From Pseudomonas entomophila (lineage in GTDB: Bacteria; Pseudomonadota; Gammaproteobacteria; Pseudomonadales; Pseudomonadaceae), in assembly GCF_013523165.1 (NCBI RefSeq), contig NZ_JAAMQI010000019.1, positions 18,616 through 82,615 of the forward strand: a DNA stretch of 64,000 bases, in the 5' to 3' direction. Made by a program: the position numbers and the translations under genes. This document shows positions 1-10,145 of this stretch, one piece after another (the first letter of the stretch is position 1; each line of letters opens with the position of its first letter). The notes beneath the pieces were generated by a model, which saw nothing but the letters and a program-made list of their open reading frames with translations, was not told the DNA's origin and did no database searches.

Positions 1-1
1 C

Positions 2-292
2 GACTATTATTGGGGGGCGCTCAACGGCTATGCCGATGGCCGCGTCGCAGACCCGGTCAGCACGCTGCGCGAGGTGACCCTGGACGACGCCAATGCCGCG
101 CTCAAGGCCCTGCTGAACGAGCCGGGCTACGTGCGCATCGAGGCGCCGCTGCTGGGTGACGACGGGCTGTACGGCGTGCTGGCACTGCTGGTTGCGCTGG
201 TACTGGCCTCGGTCTGGCTGCGTCGACGTCGGCGCCGCCGCCGCCAGCGCGCCCCGCATGCACGTCCCAGTGGCGCTACACGGCGACGTTGA
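2..292 (+). CDS. C-terminal end of a membrane-anchored protein, possibly an M16-type peptidase (partial)
   Basis: The reading frame is open from the first bases of the window and stops at 290-292, so only about 96 C-terminal residues are seen. They comprise a soluble stretch, one hydrophobic segment (about residues 57-73 of the visible part) and an extreme arginine-rich tail (eight arginines in a row after the membrane segment). The soluble part resembles the end of M16-family zinc peptidases, but the catalytic domain lies outside the window, so this is only a tentative family call. The positive tail after the membrane segment suggests a cytoplasmic C-terminus (inference). Confidence 0.4.
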   Translation, partial: DYYWGALNGYADGRVADPVSTLREVTLDDANAALKALLNEPGYVRIEAPLLGDDGLYGVLALLVALVLASVWLRRRRRRRRQRAPHARPSGATRRR

Positions 293-320
293 ATCGACGG
301 TATGCTGTGAGGGGTTTCCT

Positions 321-1358
321 ATGCAGTCCTCATCGATGTCACATCTCTCTCTCTGGCTGCACCGCCTGATCGATCTGCTCAAGCGCTACCCGGGCGTCAT
401 TGCCCTGGGCGGCTTCCTGTCCGGCATCGGCAGCTTTATCCTGGTCGACCGCCAGGCCAGCCTGGCCAGCTGGATCGCCGTGGTGATGCTGGTCAGCTGG
501 GTCTGGCTGATGCTGGAAAACACCCTGACCCGGCTGTTTGCGCGCGCCTTCAAGCGTGAGATCCCACAGCCGCTGCTGCGCTACGCGACGCAGATGATCC
601 ACCAGGAAAGCCTGTTCTTCGTCCTGCCGTTCTTCTTCGTCACCACCACGTGGAACAGTGGCCAGCTGGTATTCACCGGGCTGTTGGCGGCGGCTGGCCT
701 GATCTCGATCATCGACCCGCTCTACTACAAATGGCTGGCGCCACGGCGCTGGCTGTTCATGGCGCTGCACACCCTGACGCTGTTCGCCGCGCTGCTGACG
801 GCGCTGCCGATCATCCTGCACCTGACCACCGCCGAGAGTTTCAAGCTGGCGCTGGGCGCGGCCATGCTGCTGTCGTTCCCGAGCCTGGCCAGCAGCTTCC
901 CGATCACCTGCTGGCGCCGTGCGCTGGCCGTGCTGGGGCTGACCCTGGCGGTCGGTGCAGGGGGGTGGCTGCTGCGTTCCTGGGTACCGCCAGCCACCTT
1001 GTGGATGACCGATGTCGCCGTGAGCACCCAGGTGCAGGGCCGCGAGCCTGGCGACTCGCTCAAGCAGGTCGACGTGGACCAGCTGCGACGCAACGGGCTG
1101 TATGCGTACACCGCCATCAACGCCCCACGCGGTCTCGACGAGCGCATCTACCATGTCTGGCAGCTCAACGGGCAGGAAGTCGATCGCATCGCCCTGGACA
1201 TCCATGGGGGCCGCAAGGAAGGCTACCGGGCCTGGACCCACAAGCAGAACTTCCCACCCGACCCCACCGGGCGCTGGCAGGTGAGGGTGCTGACCGAGGA
1301 CGGCCAGGTCATCGGCGTGCTGCGCTTCAAGGTCACCCAGGGCGCCCAGCGCTCGTGA
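321..1358 (+). CDS. DUF5924 family membrane protein with C-terminal DUF2914 domain
   Basis: The product is 345 residues. The first two thirds carry about seven hydrophobic segments (for example near residues 25-42 and 52-70). The last 110 or so residues are soluble and contain the RIYHVW...G.. and GRWQVRV features typical of DUF2914, a domain often found at the end of such membrane proteins. The start at 321 is chosen because it follows a GAGGGG ribosome-binding site and begins just ahead of the first membrane region; the longer open frame upstream reads through low-complexity sequence. The molecular role is unknown. It converges on the spmAB-type gene. Confidence 0.75.
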   Translation: MQSSSMSHLSLWLHRLIDLLKRYPGVIALGGFLSGIGSFILVDRQASLASWIAVVMLVSWVWLMLENTLTRLFARAFKREIPQPLLRYATQMIHQESLFFVLPFFFVTTTWNSGQLVFTGLLAAAGLISIIDPLYYKWLAPRRWLFMALHTLTLFAALLTALPIILHLTTAESFKLALGAAMLLSFPSLASSFPITCWRRALAVLGLTLAVGAGGWLLRSWVPPATLWMTDVAVSTQVQGREPGDSLKQVDVDQLRRNGLYAYTAINAPRGLDERIYHVWQLNGQEVDRIALDIHGGRKEGYRAWTHKQNFPPDPTGRWQVRVLTEDGQVIGVLRFKVTQGAQRS

Positions 1359-1384
1359 CAGGTGCTGCCTGCGCCCTGCACCTG
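1359..1384. terminator. hairpin between convergent genes
   Basis: A perfect 7-bp inverted repeat (CAGGTGC / GCACCTG) starts right at the DUF5924 stop codon and lies 24 bases before the end of the opposing gene. There is no T-run, so intrinsic termination is uncertain. Confidence 0.35.
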
Positions 1385-1407
1385 CACGTGCGGGGCGGTG
1401 CCGGGTG

Positions 1408-2646
1408 TCAGGCGAAGAACCAGTAGCAGACCAGGATCGCTGCGACCACGCCGGAGAACTCGGCCAGCAGGGCGCAGCCGACGGCGTGCCGGACACGCTG
1501 GATGCCCACCGCGCCGAAGTACACAGCCAACACGTAGAACGTGGTTTCGGTGCTGCCCTGGATGGTCGCCGCCACCAGGGCAGGGAAACTGTCCACACCC
1601 TTGGCCTGCATGGTCTCGATCAGCAGGGCGCGCGCTGCGCTGCCGGAGAAGGGCTTGACCAGTGCCGTGGGCAAGCCGTCGACGAAGCGCGTGTCCAGCC
1701 CCATCCACAGCACGGCGTGACGGATGCCATCCAGGGCCAGGTCCAGGGCGCCCGAGGCACGCAGCACGCCCACGGCACAGAGCATGGCCACCAGGTACGG
1801 CAACAGGCTCCTGGCCACGTCGAAGCCTTCCTTGGCACCCTCCACGAACGCCTCGTACACCTTCACCCGGCGCAGCGCGCCGACGATCAGGAACAGCATG
1901 ATCACGCCGAACAGCGTCAGGTTGCCGAGAATGGACGACAGGCTGGCCAGGGCAGCGCTCGACAGCGTGGCAAGGACGGCCATGAACCCGCCCAGCAACA
2001 GGGCGCCGGGCACCAGGTAGGCCAGCACCACGGGGTCCCATAGCCGCAACCGCTGCATGACGGCGACCGACAGCACGCCCACCATGCTGGAGACGCTGGT
2101 GGCCAGCAGGATCGGCAGGAACACCAGCGTCGGGTCAGGCGCACCTTGCTGGGCGCGGTACATGAAAATGGTGACCGGCAGCAGGGTCAGCGACGAGGCA
2201 TTGAGCACCAGGAACAGGATCTGCGCGTTGCTGGCAGTGGTCGTGCTGGGGTTGAGTTCCTGCAGCGCCCGCATGGCTTTCAGCCCGATGGGTGTGGCGG
2301 CATTGTCCAGGCCCAGGCCATTGGCGGCGAAGTTCAAGGTGATCAGCCCCAGCGCAGGATGGCCTGGCGGCACGTCCGGCATGAGCCGTGCGAACAGGGG
2401 CCCGAGTACCTTGGCCAGCCATTCGACGATCCCGGCCTGCTCGGCGATCTTCAGGAATCCCAGCCACAGGGTAAGGGTGCCGAACAGCAGCACCATGACG
2501 TCCACCGACAGCTTGGCCATGGCGAAGATGCTTTCGACCATCGCCGCGAAGATGCCCGGGTTGCCGGCGAACAGCCACTGGGCCATGGCCGAGACGGCCG
2601 CCACCAGGAAAAAGCCAAGCCAGAGGCCGTTGAGCATGCGTGCCAC
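1408..2646 (-). CDS. SpmA-SpmB fused nucleoside-recognition (Gate) domain membrane protein
   Basis: The product is 412 residues and strongly hydrophobic. Two nucleoside-recognition (Gate) domains follow one another. The first half looks like spore maturation protein A (conserved FAANGLGLDNAATPIGLKAM near residues 108-127). The second half looks like SpmB (PYLVAMLCAVG, then the helix before STETTFYVLAVYFGAVG). Firmicutes have these as two proteins; in pseudomonads a single fused polypeptide is common. The substrate is unknown, and sporulation is not relevant here. The start is the only ATG at the beginning of the first membrane helix. It lies downstream of gltP, separated by hairpins. Confidence 0.8.
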   Translation of the reverse strand: MARMLNGLWLGFFLVAAVSAMAQWLFAGNPGIFAAMVESIFAMAKLSVDVMVLLFGTLTLWLGFLKIAEQAGIVEWLAKVLGPLFARLMPDVPPGHPALGLITLNFAANGLGLDNAATPIGLKAMRALQELNPSTTTASNAQILFLVLNASSLTLLPVTIFMYRAQQGAPDPTLVFLPILLATSVSSMVGVLSVAVMQRLRLWDPVVLAYLVPGALLLGGFMAVLATLSSAALASLSSILGNLTLFGVIMLFLIVGALRRVKVYEAFVEGAKEGFDVARSLLPYLVAMLCAVGVLRASGALDLALDGIRHAVLWMGLDTRFVDGLPTALVKPFSGSAARALLIETMQAKGVDSFPALVAATIQGSTETTFYVLAVYFGAVGIQRVRHAVGCALLAEFSGVVAAILVCYWFFA

Positions 2647-2710
2647 CCTTTGTGAAATGCGGGCGATGATAACGCATTGCGGCGTCGGGCTTCAGTGAGG
2701 GAAGGCGATG

Positions 2711-2767
2711 GCCTGACGAGAGACAGCGCTCGTCAGGCCTAGAGACGGCTCACCCGCAGGCGAGCCG
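2711..2767 (-). terminator. double hairpin after gltP
   Basis: Two hairpins lie between gltP and the next gene: a 10-bp stem GCCTGACGAG / CTCGTCAGGC at 2711-2738 and CGGCTC / GAGCCG at 2746-2767. Neither is followed by a clear T-run, so this is probably an RNA end-stabilising or termination region for gltP. Confidence 0.45.
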
Positions 2768-2777
2768 GGGGATGGCC

Positions 2778-4112
<1,335 letters not shown>

Positions 4113-4817
4113 GTCTTCACCTTCTTGTTTGCACATCATGGATATCTGGCCGAAAGCCGCTGCTTAGAGCGGTTCCTGCGCAAAATCGCTGCGCCCGAGC
4201 CGGTACATCCGCTGAGCGGTCGGCAGACCTGGCACGGGCACCGGGAACCTGGCCCGGTGAAAAAGTCGGCAACTATTGCGATGACGGCCACCCCCGTCTA
4301 ATGCCGTAAACGAGTGGGCCATGCCGAATCGGCATGAGGCAGGGACGGCTTTGACGTGACCTTGAGCGTGACCGAAACGTACGTTCGGATTGCCGAACAG
4401 TCGTATGGCGCCATTTTTGGCAGGCGGAGGAAGAGGGATAGAGGCGACACGATTGGCGTGTTCGACAATCCGAATACAGAAAGGCGAAAGCAGCCGTCTG
4501 AAGGAGAGGGCATAAAAAAGTGGATGTACGGTGGTGCGGACAGGAGGGGTGATCGATGATCGAAGTGGCGCTTCGGAAGCCAGACCGATCGGCGTCAAAT
4601 GGCATGATGCCGATCGGTCTGATGCTTCCGATGCCGCTTCGCCTGACCCGGCCCCATGACAGGAGGCACTCCCTGTACCCCTAGGCCACTCTGACACCCG
4701 TGGTCAAAGCAGCCCGGCCCCTTGGTCATGCGCTGCGCCCTCATCGGGACAGCGCACCATAGAAGCTGCGATCCTGAAAAGGTTCAGCTTCCGTTGATGA
4801 CTGGACGCAACCGGTGA
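4113..4817. other. gene-free region upstream of gltP
   Basis: About 700 bases hold no convincing gene; the open frames here have atypical composition and no ribosome-binding site. The region contains the gltP leader and promoter and the 3' flank of the Ivy-like gene. Visible structure includes an inverted repeat GTTCGG-ATTG-CCGAAC at 4383-4398, a related CAATCCGAA half at 4465-4473, and the long palindrome at 4575-4629 listed separately. Both are operator-like, but no regulator can be named. Confidence 0.6.
4575..4629. repeat. 55-bp interrupted palindrome
   Basis: Arms GGAAGC-CAGACCGATCGGC (4575-4593) and GCCGATCGGTCTG-AT-GCTTCC (4609-4629) are perfectly complementary apart from a 2-base insertion, with a 15-base loop. 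It lies about 190 bases past the Ivy-like gene and 460 bases upstream of gltP. It could be a bidirectional terminator without T-runs, an operator, or a folded RNA. Confidence 0.7.
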
Positions 4818-5288
4818 TCAGTACCAGGCCGGATCGCGTTTCAACTGCTCCTGGAGCAGCTGCTTCATGCCGTCGTCCGGGTCGCCCAGCCAGGTATAGG
4901 TGGCGTGGCGGGTTGGCGACTTGTCCTGTGGCAGGCCTTCGGGCACTTCGACCAGCATCCCGTAGGCATCATCCTTGTCCCAGCTGAACGCCACGATCAA
5001 CCGCTTGTAGGTGCAGTTGCCCTCGGATTCGCAGACCGGGCCGACCAGGTACTTGTCCCCATCCTCGGTGACCGCTGACATTTGCTGGGGCGAGCTGCCA
5101 CTGAGGTTGATGACCCAGTCGGGCAGACGCTCCTGCTTGCGGACGACCTTGGCCCAGGTCTCACGGTACTCCTGATCCGAGCCAAGCAGCTGGTTGGCCC
5201 GGACTTGGCCATCATTGGCCGCCATGACCGCGCTGCTGCCGCCCAGGACGAGGGCAGCAGCCAAGGCTCGGCAAAGCAATGCCTTCAT
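4818..5288 (-). CDS. Ivy-family periplasmic protein (lysozyme inhibitor homologue, PA5481/Ivyp2 type)
   Basis: The 156-residue product has a signal peptide (cleavage near VMAA-N, residue 24). It shows the Ivy fold signature: LPDWV near residues 55-59 and a strand leading to a Cys-loop-Cys, then the KRL(I/V)V(A/M)FSW strand. Ivy proteins inhibit c-type lysozymes in the periplasm through a loop C-K-P-H-D-C. Here the loop is C86-ESEGN-C92, so the inhibitory His is missing, as reported for the second Ivy paralogue of P. aeruginosa. It is the last gene of a three-gene unit, 5 bases after DUF1328. The ATG at 5288 is chosen because it starts the signal peptide; the longer frame reads through DUF1328. 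Confidence 0.82.
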   Translation of the reverse strand: MKALLCRALAAALVLGGSSAVMAANDGQVRANQLLGSDQEYRETWAKVVRKQERLPDWVINLSGSSPQQMSAVTEDGDKYLVGPVCESEGNCTYKRLIVAFSWDKDDAYGMLVEVPEGLPQDKSPTRHATYTWLGDPDDGMKQLLQEQLKRDPAWY

Positions 5289-5293
5289 TGCGA

Positions 5294-5470
<177 letters not shown>

Positions 5471-5497
5471 TTACGCTTTGTGAATCCTGAGGCTGGA

Positions 5498-5782
5498 TCA
5501 GAAGACCCAACTGTCTTGGTGAACGACACTATCGGTGGTTGCAGAAGACGCCTGCGAGACGGGCAGATGCTCCGGTGCGCTGACCGGCATGCTTGCCCGA
5601 GTGGCCTGGATGTGCGCGATCAGTGCGGTTTGCGCCGCGACTTGATCGGCCATACGGGCCGACTGCCAGGTGTGGTACAGCTGACCGATCAACAGGGTGA
5701 CCATCAACGCGAACGTGACGAGCAGTACCTGGCGCAGGGGCAGGGAGAGAGTCGTTTCGCGGTGAGTGGTCTGGGCGTTCAT
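5498..5782 (-). CDS. small single-span membrane protein, first gene of the Ivy unit
   Basis: The 94-residue product has a short N-terminal cytoplasmic part, one membrane helix (about residues 18-36, LRQVLLVTFALMVTLLIGQL) and a periplasmic tail rich in Ala, Ser and Thr with His and Val near its end. I do not recognise a family. CAGGAG lies 8 bases before the ATG. A sigma-54-type promoter lies upstream with a predicted 5' leader of about 36 bases, so this gene, DUF1328 and the Ivy homologue are probably cotranscribed. The tail could act in the periplasm near the Ivy protein (inference). Confidence 0.72.
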   Translation of the reverse strand: MNAQTTHRETTLSLPLRQVLLVTFALMVTLLIGQLYHTWQSARMADQVAAQTALIAHIQATRASMPVSAPEHLPVSQASSATTDSVVHQDSWVF

Positions 5783-5828
5783 GCCGGTGCTCCTGTTGTA
5801 CGTATTCTGCGGTTCGTGCAGATAACAG

Positions 5829-5844
5829 TGCAGTCAGCATGCCA
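5829..5844 (-). promoter_or_regulatory. sigma-54 (RpoN) promoter of the Ivy unit
   Basis: Read on the minus strand the site is TGGCATG-CTGA-CTGCA. It has the invariant GG-N10-GC spacing and fits TGGCACG-N4-TTGCW with few changes. The predicted start is near 5818, giving a leader of about 36 bases to the ATG at 5782. A second promoter with the same layout lies at 6835-6850. Confidence 0.7.
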
Positions 5845-5872
5845 GTCTTGAATTGACTTAAAAATCCTTATA

Positions 5873-5885
5873 AATCAATGATTTA
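5873..5885 (+). promoter_or_regulatory. IHF-like site upstream of the sigma-54 promoter
   Basis: AATCAA-TGAT-TTA matches the IHF consensus WATCAANNNNTTR exactly. It is centred about 60 bases upstream of the predicted start, where IHF bends DNA at sigma-54 promoters. It lies inside a perfect palindrome TAAATCA-A-TGATTTA at 5871-5885 in an AT-rich island. Confidence 0.55.
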
Positions 5886-5904
5886 AATAATAGGTAAATG
5901 ACCG

Positions 5905-5922
5905 TGTAGGACGTATCCTGCA
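5905..5922. promoter_or_regulatory. candidate activator dyad upstream of the IHF-like site
   Basis: TGTAGGA-CGTA-TCCTGCA is an inverted repeat with one arm mismatch, centred about 95 bases upstream of the predicted sigma-54 start, the usual place for an enhancer-binding protein. Downstream of it a 9-base direct repeat GCACGATCA occurs at 5920-5928 and 5951-5959, 31 bases apart. No regulator is proven. Confidence 0.35.
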
Positions 5923-5956
5923 CGATCATCGAAATAGTTCCGTGCGATTTGCACGA

Positions 5957-6790
5957 TCAGCCTTCGACCTTGGTCGCCACCTTGAGCAGATCGGGGTCTA
6001 CGCCCCGCACACCGAGGATCTGGCGAGCGATCTCGACGGCGATCGACTTCTGCTGGGCGCTCACGACCTCGCCAGACAGGCGCACCATGCCCTCTGCGCT
6101 GGCCACTTTGATCTTCAACACGTCCAGGTTGCGGCTAAAGCGGAAGCTTTCCTGGATCTTGTCGACGATCCATTCATCGTTCGGCTGAGCCTGCTTGGAG
6201 GCTTGGGCAGGCGTGGCGCGCGCCTCGGCCATGGCCACGCTGTCCAGGCTGATCAGGTTGTTCACCAGGTACACGCCCTCGGTGCTGCGCGCCAGGACAC
6301 CGGCCAGGGCTTTGGCCTCTGGGTTATCGACCTTGCCACGCAGCGTCACGACGCCATCCTGGGCCTGCACCTCGACTGCGGCTTGCTGCGTCAACGTGCT
6401 CCAGGCCAGTCGGGAACGCACGATGGCGGTCAGCGTGGCGTCTTCCAGACGCTGGGCGTAGGCCTTCAGCCCCAATGGCTGCTCGACCAGTTGCGGGTTC
6501 ACGTGCAGCTGGTTGTCCACCTGCTCGATGCCTCGCGTGGCCTGTGCCACGTCCTGCGCCAGCTGGCGCTGCACATCGTTCTCCACATCGCCCGTCAGCG
6601 TTGCGGCCTGACCATCGACATGGGCCTTGATGGCGAACGTATTGAGCACACGGTTGAGCGACAACGCTGTCTGTACGGCACCCTCCAGCCGTGCATCCTG
6701 AGCGGTCTCGGCCTGGGCCGCCGGGAGCAGCCAGGCCTGGCCCAGCAGGCAGAGTCCGATCCAGGCAGCGTTTCGGTGAACGGTCGACAT
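5957..6790 (-). CDS. periplasmic protein with three BON domains
   Basis: The 277-residue product has a signal peptide (cleavage near AQA-E, residue 28) and three successive BON domains, roughly residues 30-98, 110-182 and 198-277. Each carries the V-L-G-V pattern seen as TLTGDVEN, TLRGKVDN and RLSGEVVS. BON domains (OsmY, Kbp and secretins) are thought to bind phospholipid or peptidoglycan-linked partners and often belong to envelope stress proteins. AAGGAG precedes the ATG at 6790. A short hairpin CGTGC-GATTT-GCACG at 5941-5955 follows the stop. Its promoter is of sigma-54 type, matching that of the Ivy unit downstream. The precise role is unknown. Confidence 0.8.
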   Translation of the reverse strand: MSTVHRNAAWIGLCLLGQAWLLPAAQAETAQDARLEGAVQTALSLNRVLNTFAIKAHVDGQAATLTGDVENDVQRQLAQDVAQATRGIEQVDNQLHVNPQLVEQPLGLKAYAQRLEDATLTAIVRSRLAWSTLTQQAAVEVQAQDGVVTLRGKVDNPEAKALAGVLARSTEGVYLVNNLISLDSVAMAEARATPAQASKQAQPNDEWIVDKIQESFRFSRNLDVLKIKVASAEGMVRLSGEVVSAQQKSIAVEIARQILGVRGVDPDLLKVATKVEG

Positions 6791-6834
6791 GTCTCATCTC
6801 CTTCAAGGCATTTAAGGCATTAGGAAAAGCGGTT

Positions 6835-6850
6835 CGCAATGACCATGCCA
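6835..6850 (-). promoter_or_regulatory. sigma-54 (RpoN) promoter of the BON-domain gene
   Basis: On the minus strand the site is TGGCATG-GTCA-TTGCG, a very good fit to TGGCACG-N4-TTGCW with GG-N10-GC spacing. The predicted start is near 6824, giving a 34-base leader. The TGGCATG core and the flank GAC just upstream of it are shared with the promoter at 5829-5844. Confidence 0.78.
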
Positions 6851-6877
6851 GTCCTTATTCGAAAGAAAACTCATATA

Positions 6878-6890
6878 ATTCAATGAGTTA
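6878..6890 (+). promoter_or_regulatory. IHF-like site upstream of the BON-gene promoter
   Basis: ATTCAA-TGAG-TTA matches WATCAANNNNTTR with one mismatch. It sits at the same distance from its sigma-54 element as the site at 5873-5885. The surrounding 16-mer TATAATTCAATGAGTT (6874-6889) differs from the other copy (5869-5884) at two positions. A further dyad TCAAT-CAGA-ATTGA lies at 6931-6944, about 113 bases upstream of the predicted start. Confidence 0.5.
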
Positions 6891-7005
6891 ACCCATGCGA
6901 CATAAAGCAGCTAGCATGCATTCAGCAAAATCAATCAGAATTGACCATGCAACTTGCCCGATTTTTCCGACACTAACCGAGATAATTCCCAAAGGAGCGT
7001 AGGAA

Positions 7006-8348
<1,343 letters not shown>

Positions 8349-8352
<4 letters not shown>

Positions 8353-10127
8353 AATGGGCAATGAAGCTGCGTACGCGGCTCTTTCTCAGCATTTCCGCGC
8401 TGGTGAGCGTGGCGTTGCTGGGCTTGTTGCTCGGGCTGGTGAGCGTCCTCCAGATGGCCTCGATGCAGCAGGAGCAGGTGCGCGAGACCACGCAATCGCT
8501 CGCGCTGGGCTTGAAGCTGCGGCAGAACCTCGGGGACCAGCTGGCCCTGATCCTGAAAGCCGACTCTGACCGCGAACGCCTGTCGGACCTGCAGAACGAA
8601 TTCCAGACCGTACTGGACGACAGCGCCGACCTGGCCAGCGCCAAGGCCGGCTTCGGCAAGACACGCACGACCTACCAGCGCTTCCTGCAGGCCTACCGCG
8701 AGTCTGCGCAACCGTGGCGCGACATGAGCCCCGAGGCCCCTCTGGGCGCAGCATTCAATGCCATTCGGACTGACCTGATCGATGCGCACCAACGCGCTCT
8801 GGCCTACATCGACCAAAGTGGCGAACAGGCCCGCGACCGTGCGTTCCTGGTCGGCGGCCTCCTGGGCATCATGGGGCTGGCCGTCCTGGTACTGGGCTTC
8901 ATCACCGCGCACAACATGGCGCGCCGGTTCGGCCAACCGATCGAGGCGCTGGCCAAGGCCGCCGACCAGGTGGGCGAGGGTAACTTCGACGTCACCCTGC
9001 CGGTGACCCAGGGCCAGGAACTCGGCCTGCTGACCAAGCGCTTCGGGCTCATGGCCGATGCCTTGCGCAAACACCAGGCGACCAACGTCGACGAGCTGCT
9101 GGCCGGGCAACAACGCTTGCAGGCCGTGCTCGACAGCATCGACGACGGCCTGCTGATCATCGACCGTCAGGGGCGACTGGAACACCTCAACCCCGTCGGC
9201 CAGCGCCAGCTCGGCTGGGACAACAGCCGGGTCGGCGTCAGCCTGGCCGAAGCGCTGCAGCGGCCTGAACTCGAGCAGCAGCTGCGTCAGGTATTGCGCG
9301 GTGGCAGCCTCGACCGTCCGCCCGAAGACCTGAGCCTGGAGGTCGACGATGAATCGCGCCTGCTGACCTACAGCCTCACGCCCGTCAGCCACCCCCAGGG
9401 GCCGATCCTGGGCGCGGTCATGGTCCTGCACGACGTCACCGAGCAGCGCGCCTTCGAGCGGGTGCGCAGCGAGTTCGTGCTACGTGCATCCCATGAGCTG
9501 CGCACGCCGATCACCGGCATGCACATGGCCTTCGGCCTGCTGCGCGAACGGTTGAAATTCCCGGCCGAGGCACGCGAGAACGATTTGCTCGACACCATCG
9601 GCGAGGAAATGCAGCGCCTGACCCAGCTGATCAATGACCTGCTGAACTTCTCGCGCTACCAGAGCGGCCTGCAGAAACTCGAGCTGGCCCCGTGCATGGT
9701 CGAGGACCTGCTCGAGCGCGCCATGGATCGATTCGCGGTCCAGGCCCAGGCCAAGCACATCGAACTGGTCCAGGAACTGGAGCACCCTTTGCCACGCCTT
9801 CAGGCAGACGTCGCCCAGCTCGACCGCGTTCTGGACAACCTGTTGCACAACGCCATCCGTCACACCGCCCAGGGTGGTCGCATCTGCTTGCAGGCGCGGC
9901 GCCATGCCGAACGCGTGATCATCAGCGTGGAGGACAATGGCGAGGGTATCGCCTATGGGCAGCAGGGACGCATCTTCGAGCCGTTCGTCCAGGTCGGCCG
10001 CAAGAAAGGCGGGGCAGGGCTCGGCCTGGCCCTGTGCAAGGAAATCGTCCAGCTGCACGGCGGCCGCATGGGGGTTTTCTCCCGACCCGGCCAAGGCACC
10101 CAGTTCTACATGGCATTGCCGGCATAG
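8349..10127 (+). CDS. kinB: sensor histidine kinase/phosphatase KinB
   Basis: The 592-residue product is the AlgB partner. It has an N-terminal helix (about residues 10-35), a periplasmic sensor of about 130 residues, a second helix (about 167-188), a HAMP domain (about 189-243), a PAS-like domain (about 250-365), HisKA with phospho-acceptor His382 in RASHELRTP, and a HATPase domain with N box LHNAIRH, G1 VEDNGEGI and G2 GGAGLGLALCKEI. KinB phosphorylates AlgB and acts as its phosphatase under many conditions (known for P. aeruginosa). The ATG overlaps the algB stop, so translation is coupled. The downstream gene converges 18 bases away. Confidence 0.94.
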
Positions 10128-10145
10128 CCATCGGTCGCGACACGG

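Noticed and set aside
156..320. Longer N-terminus for the DUF5924 protein
   Set aside because: The upstream part overlaps the preceding gene in another frame and has no family-like sequence; a good ribosome-binding site precedes 321.
339..1598. 419-residue antisense frame across the DUF5924 gene
   Set aside because: Shadow of a GC-rich gene in another frame; Gln/Arg/Ala-rich, with no family similarity. Many similar frames exist across the window.
4230..4245. TGGCACG sequence resembling a sigma-54 -24 element upstream of gltP
   Set aside because: The -12 GC is missing at the required spacing and the orientation points away from gltP.
4356..4559. 67-residue plus-strand frame
   Set aside because: GTG start without a ribosome-binding site, Arg-rich random-looking product in non-coding sequence.
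4164..4697. 177-residue open frame on the minus strand in the gltP upstream region
   Set aside because: Atypical composition, no ribosome-binding site, no recognisable domain; it covers palindromic non-coding sequence.
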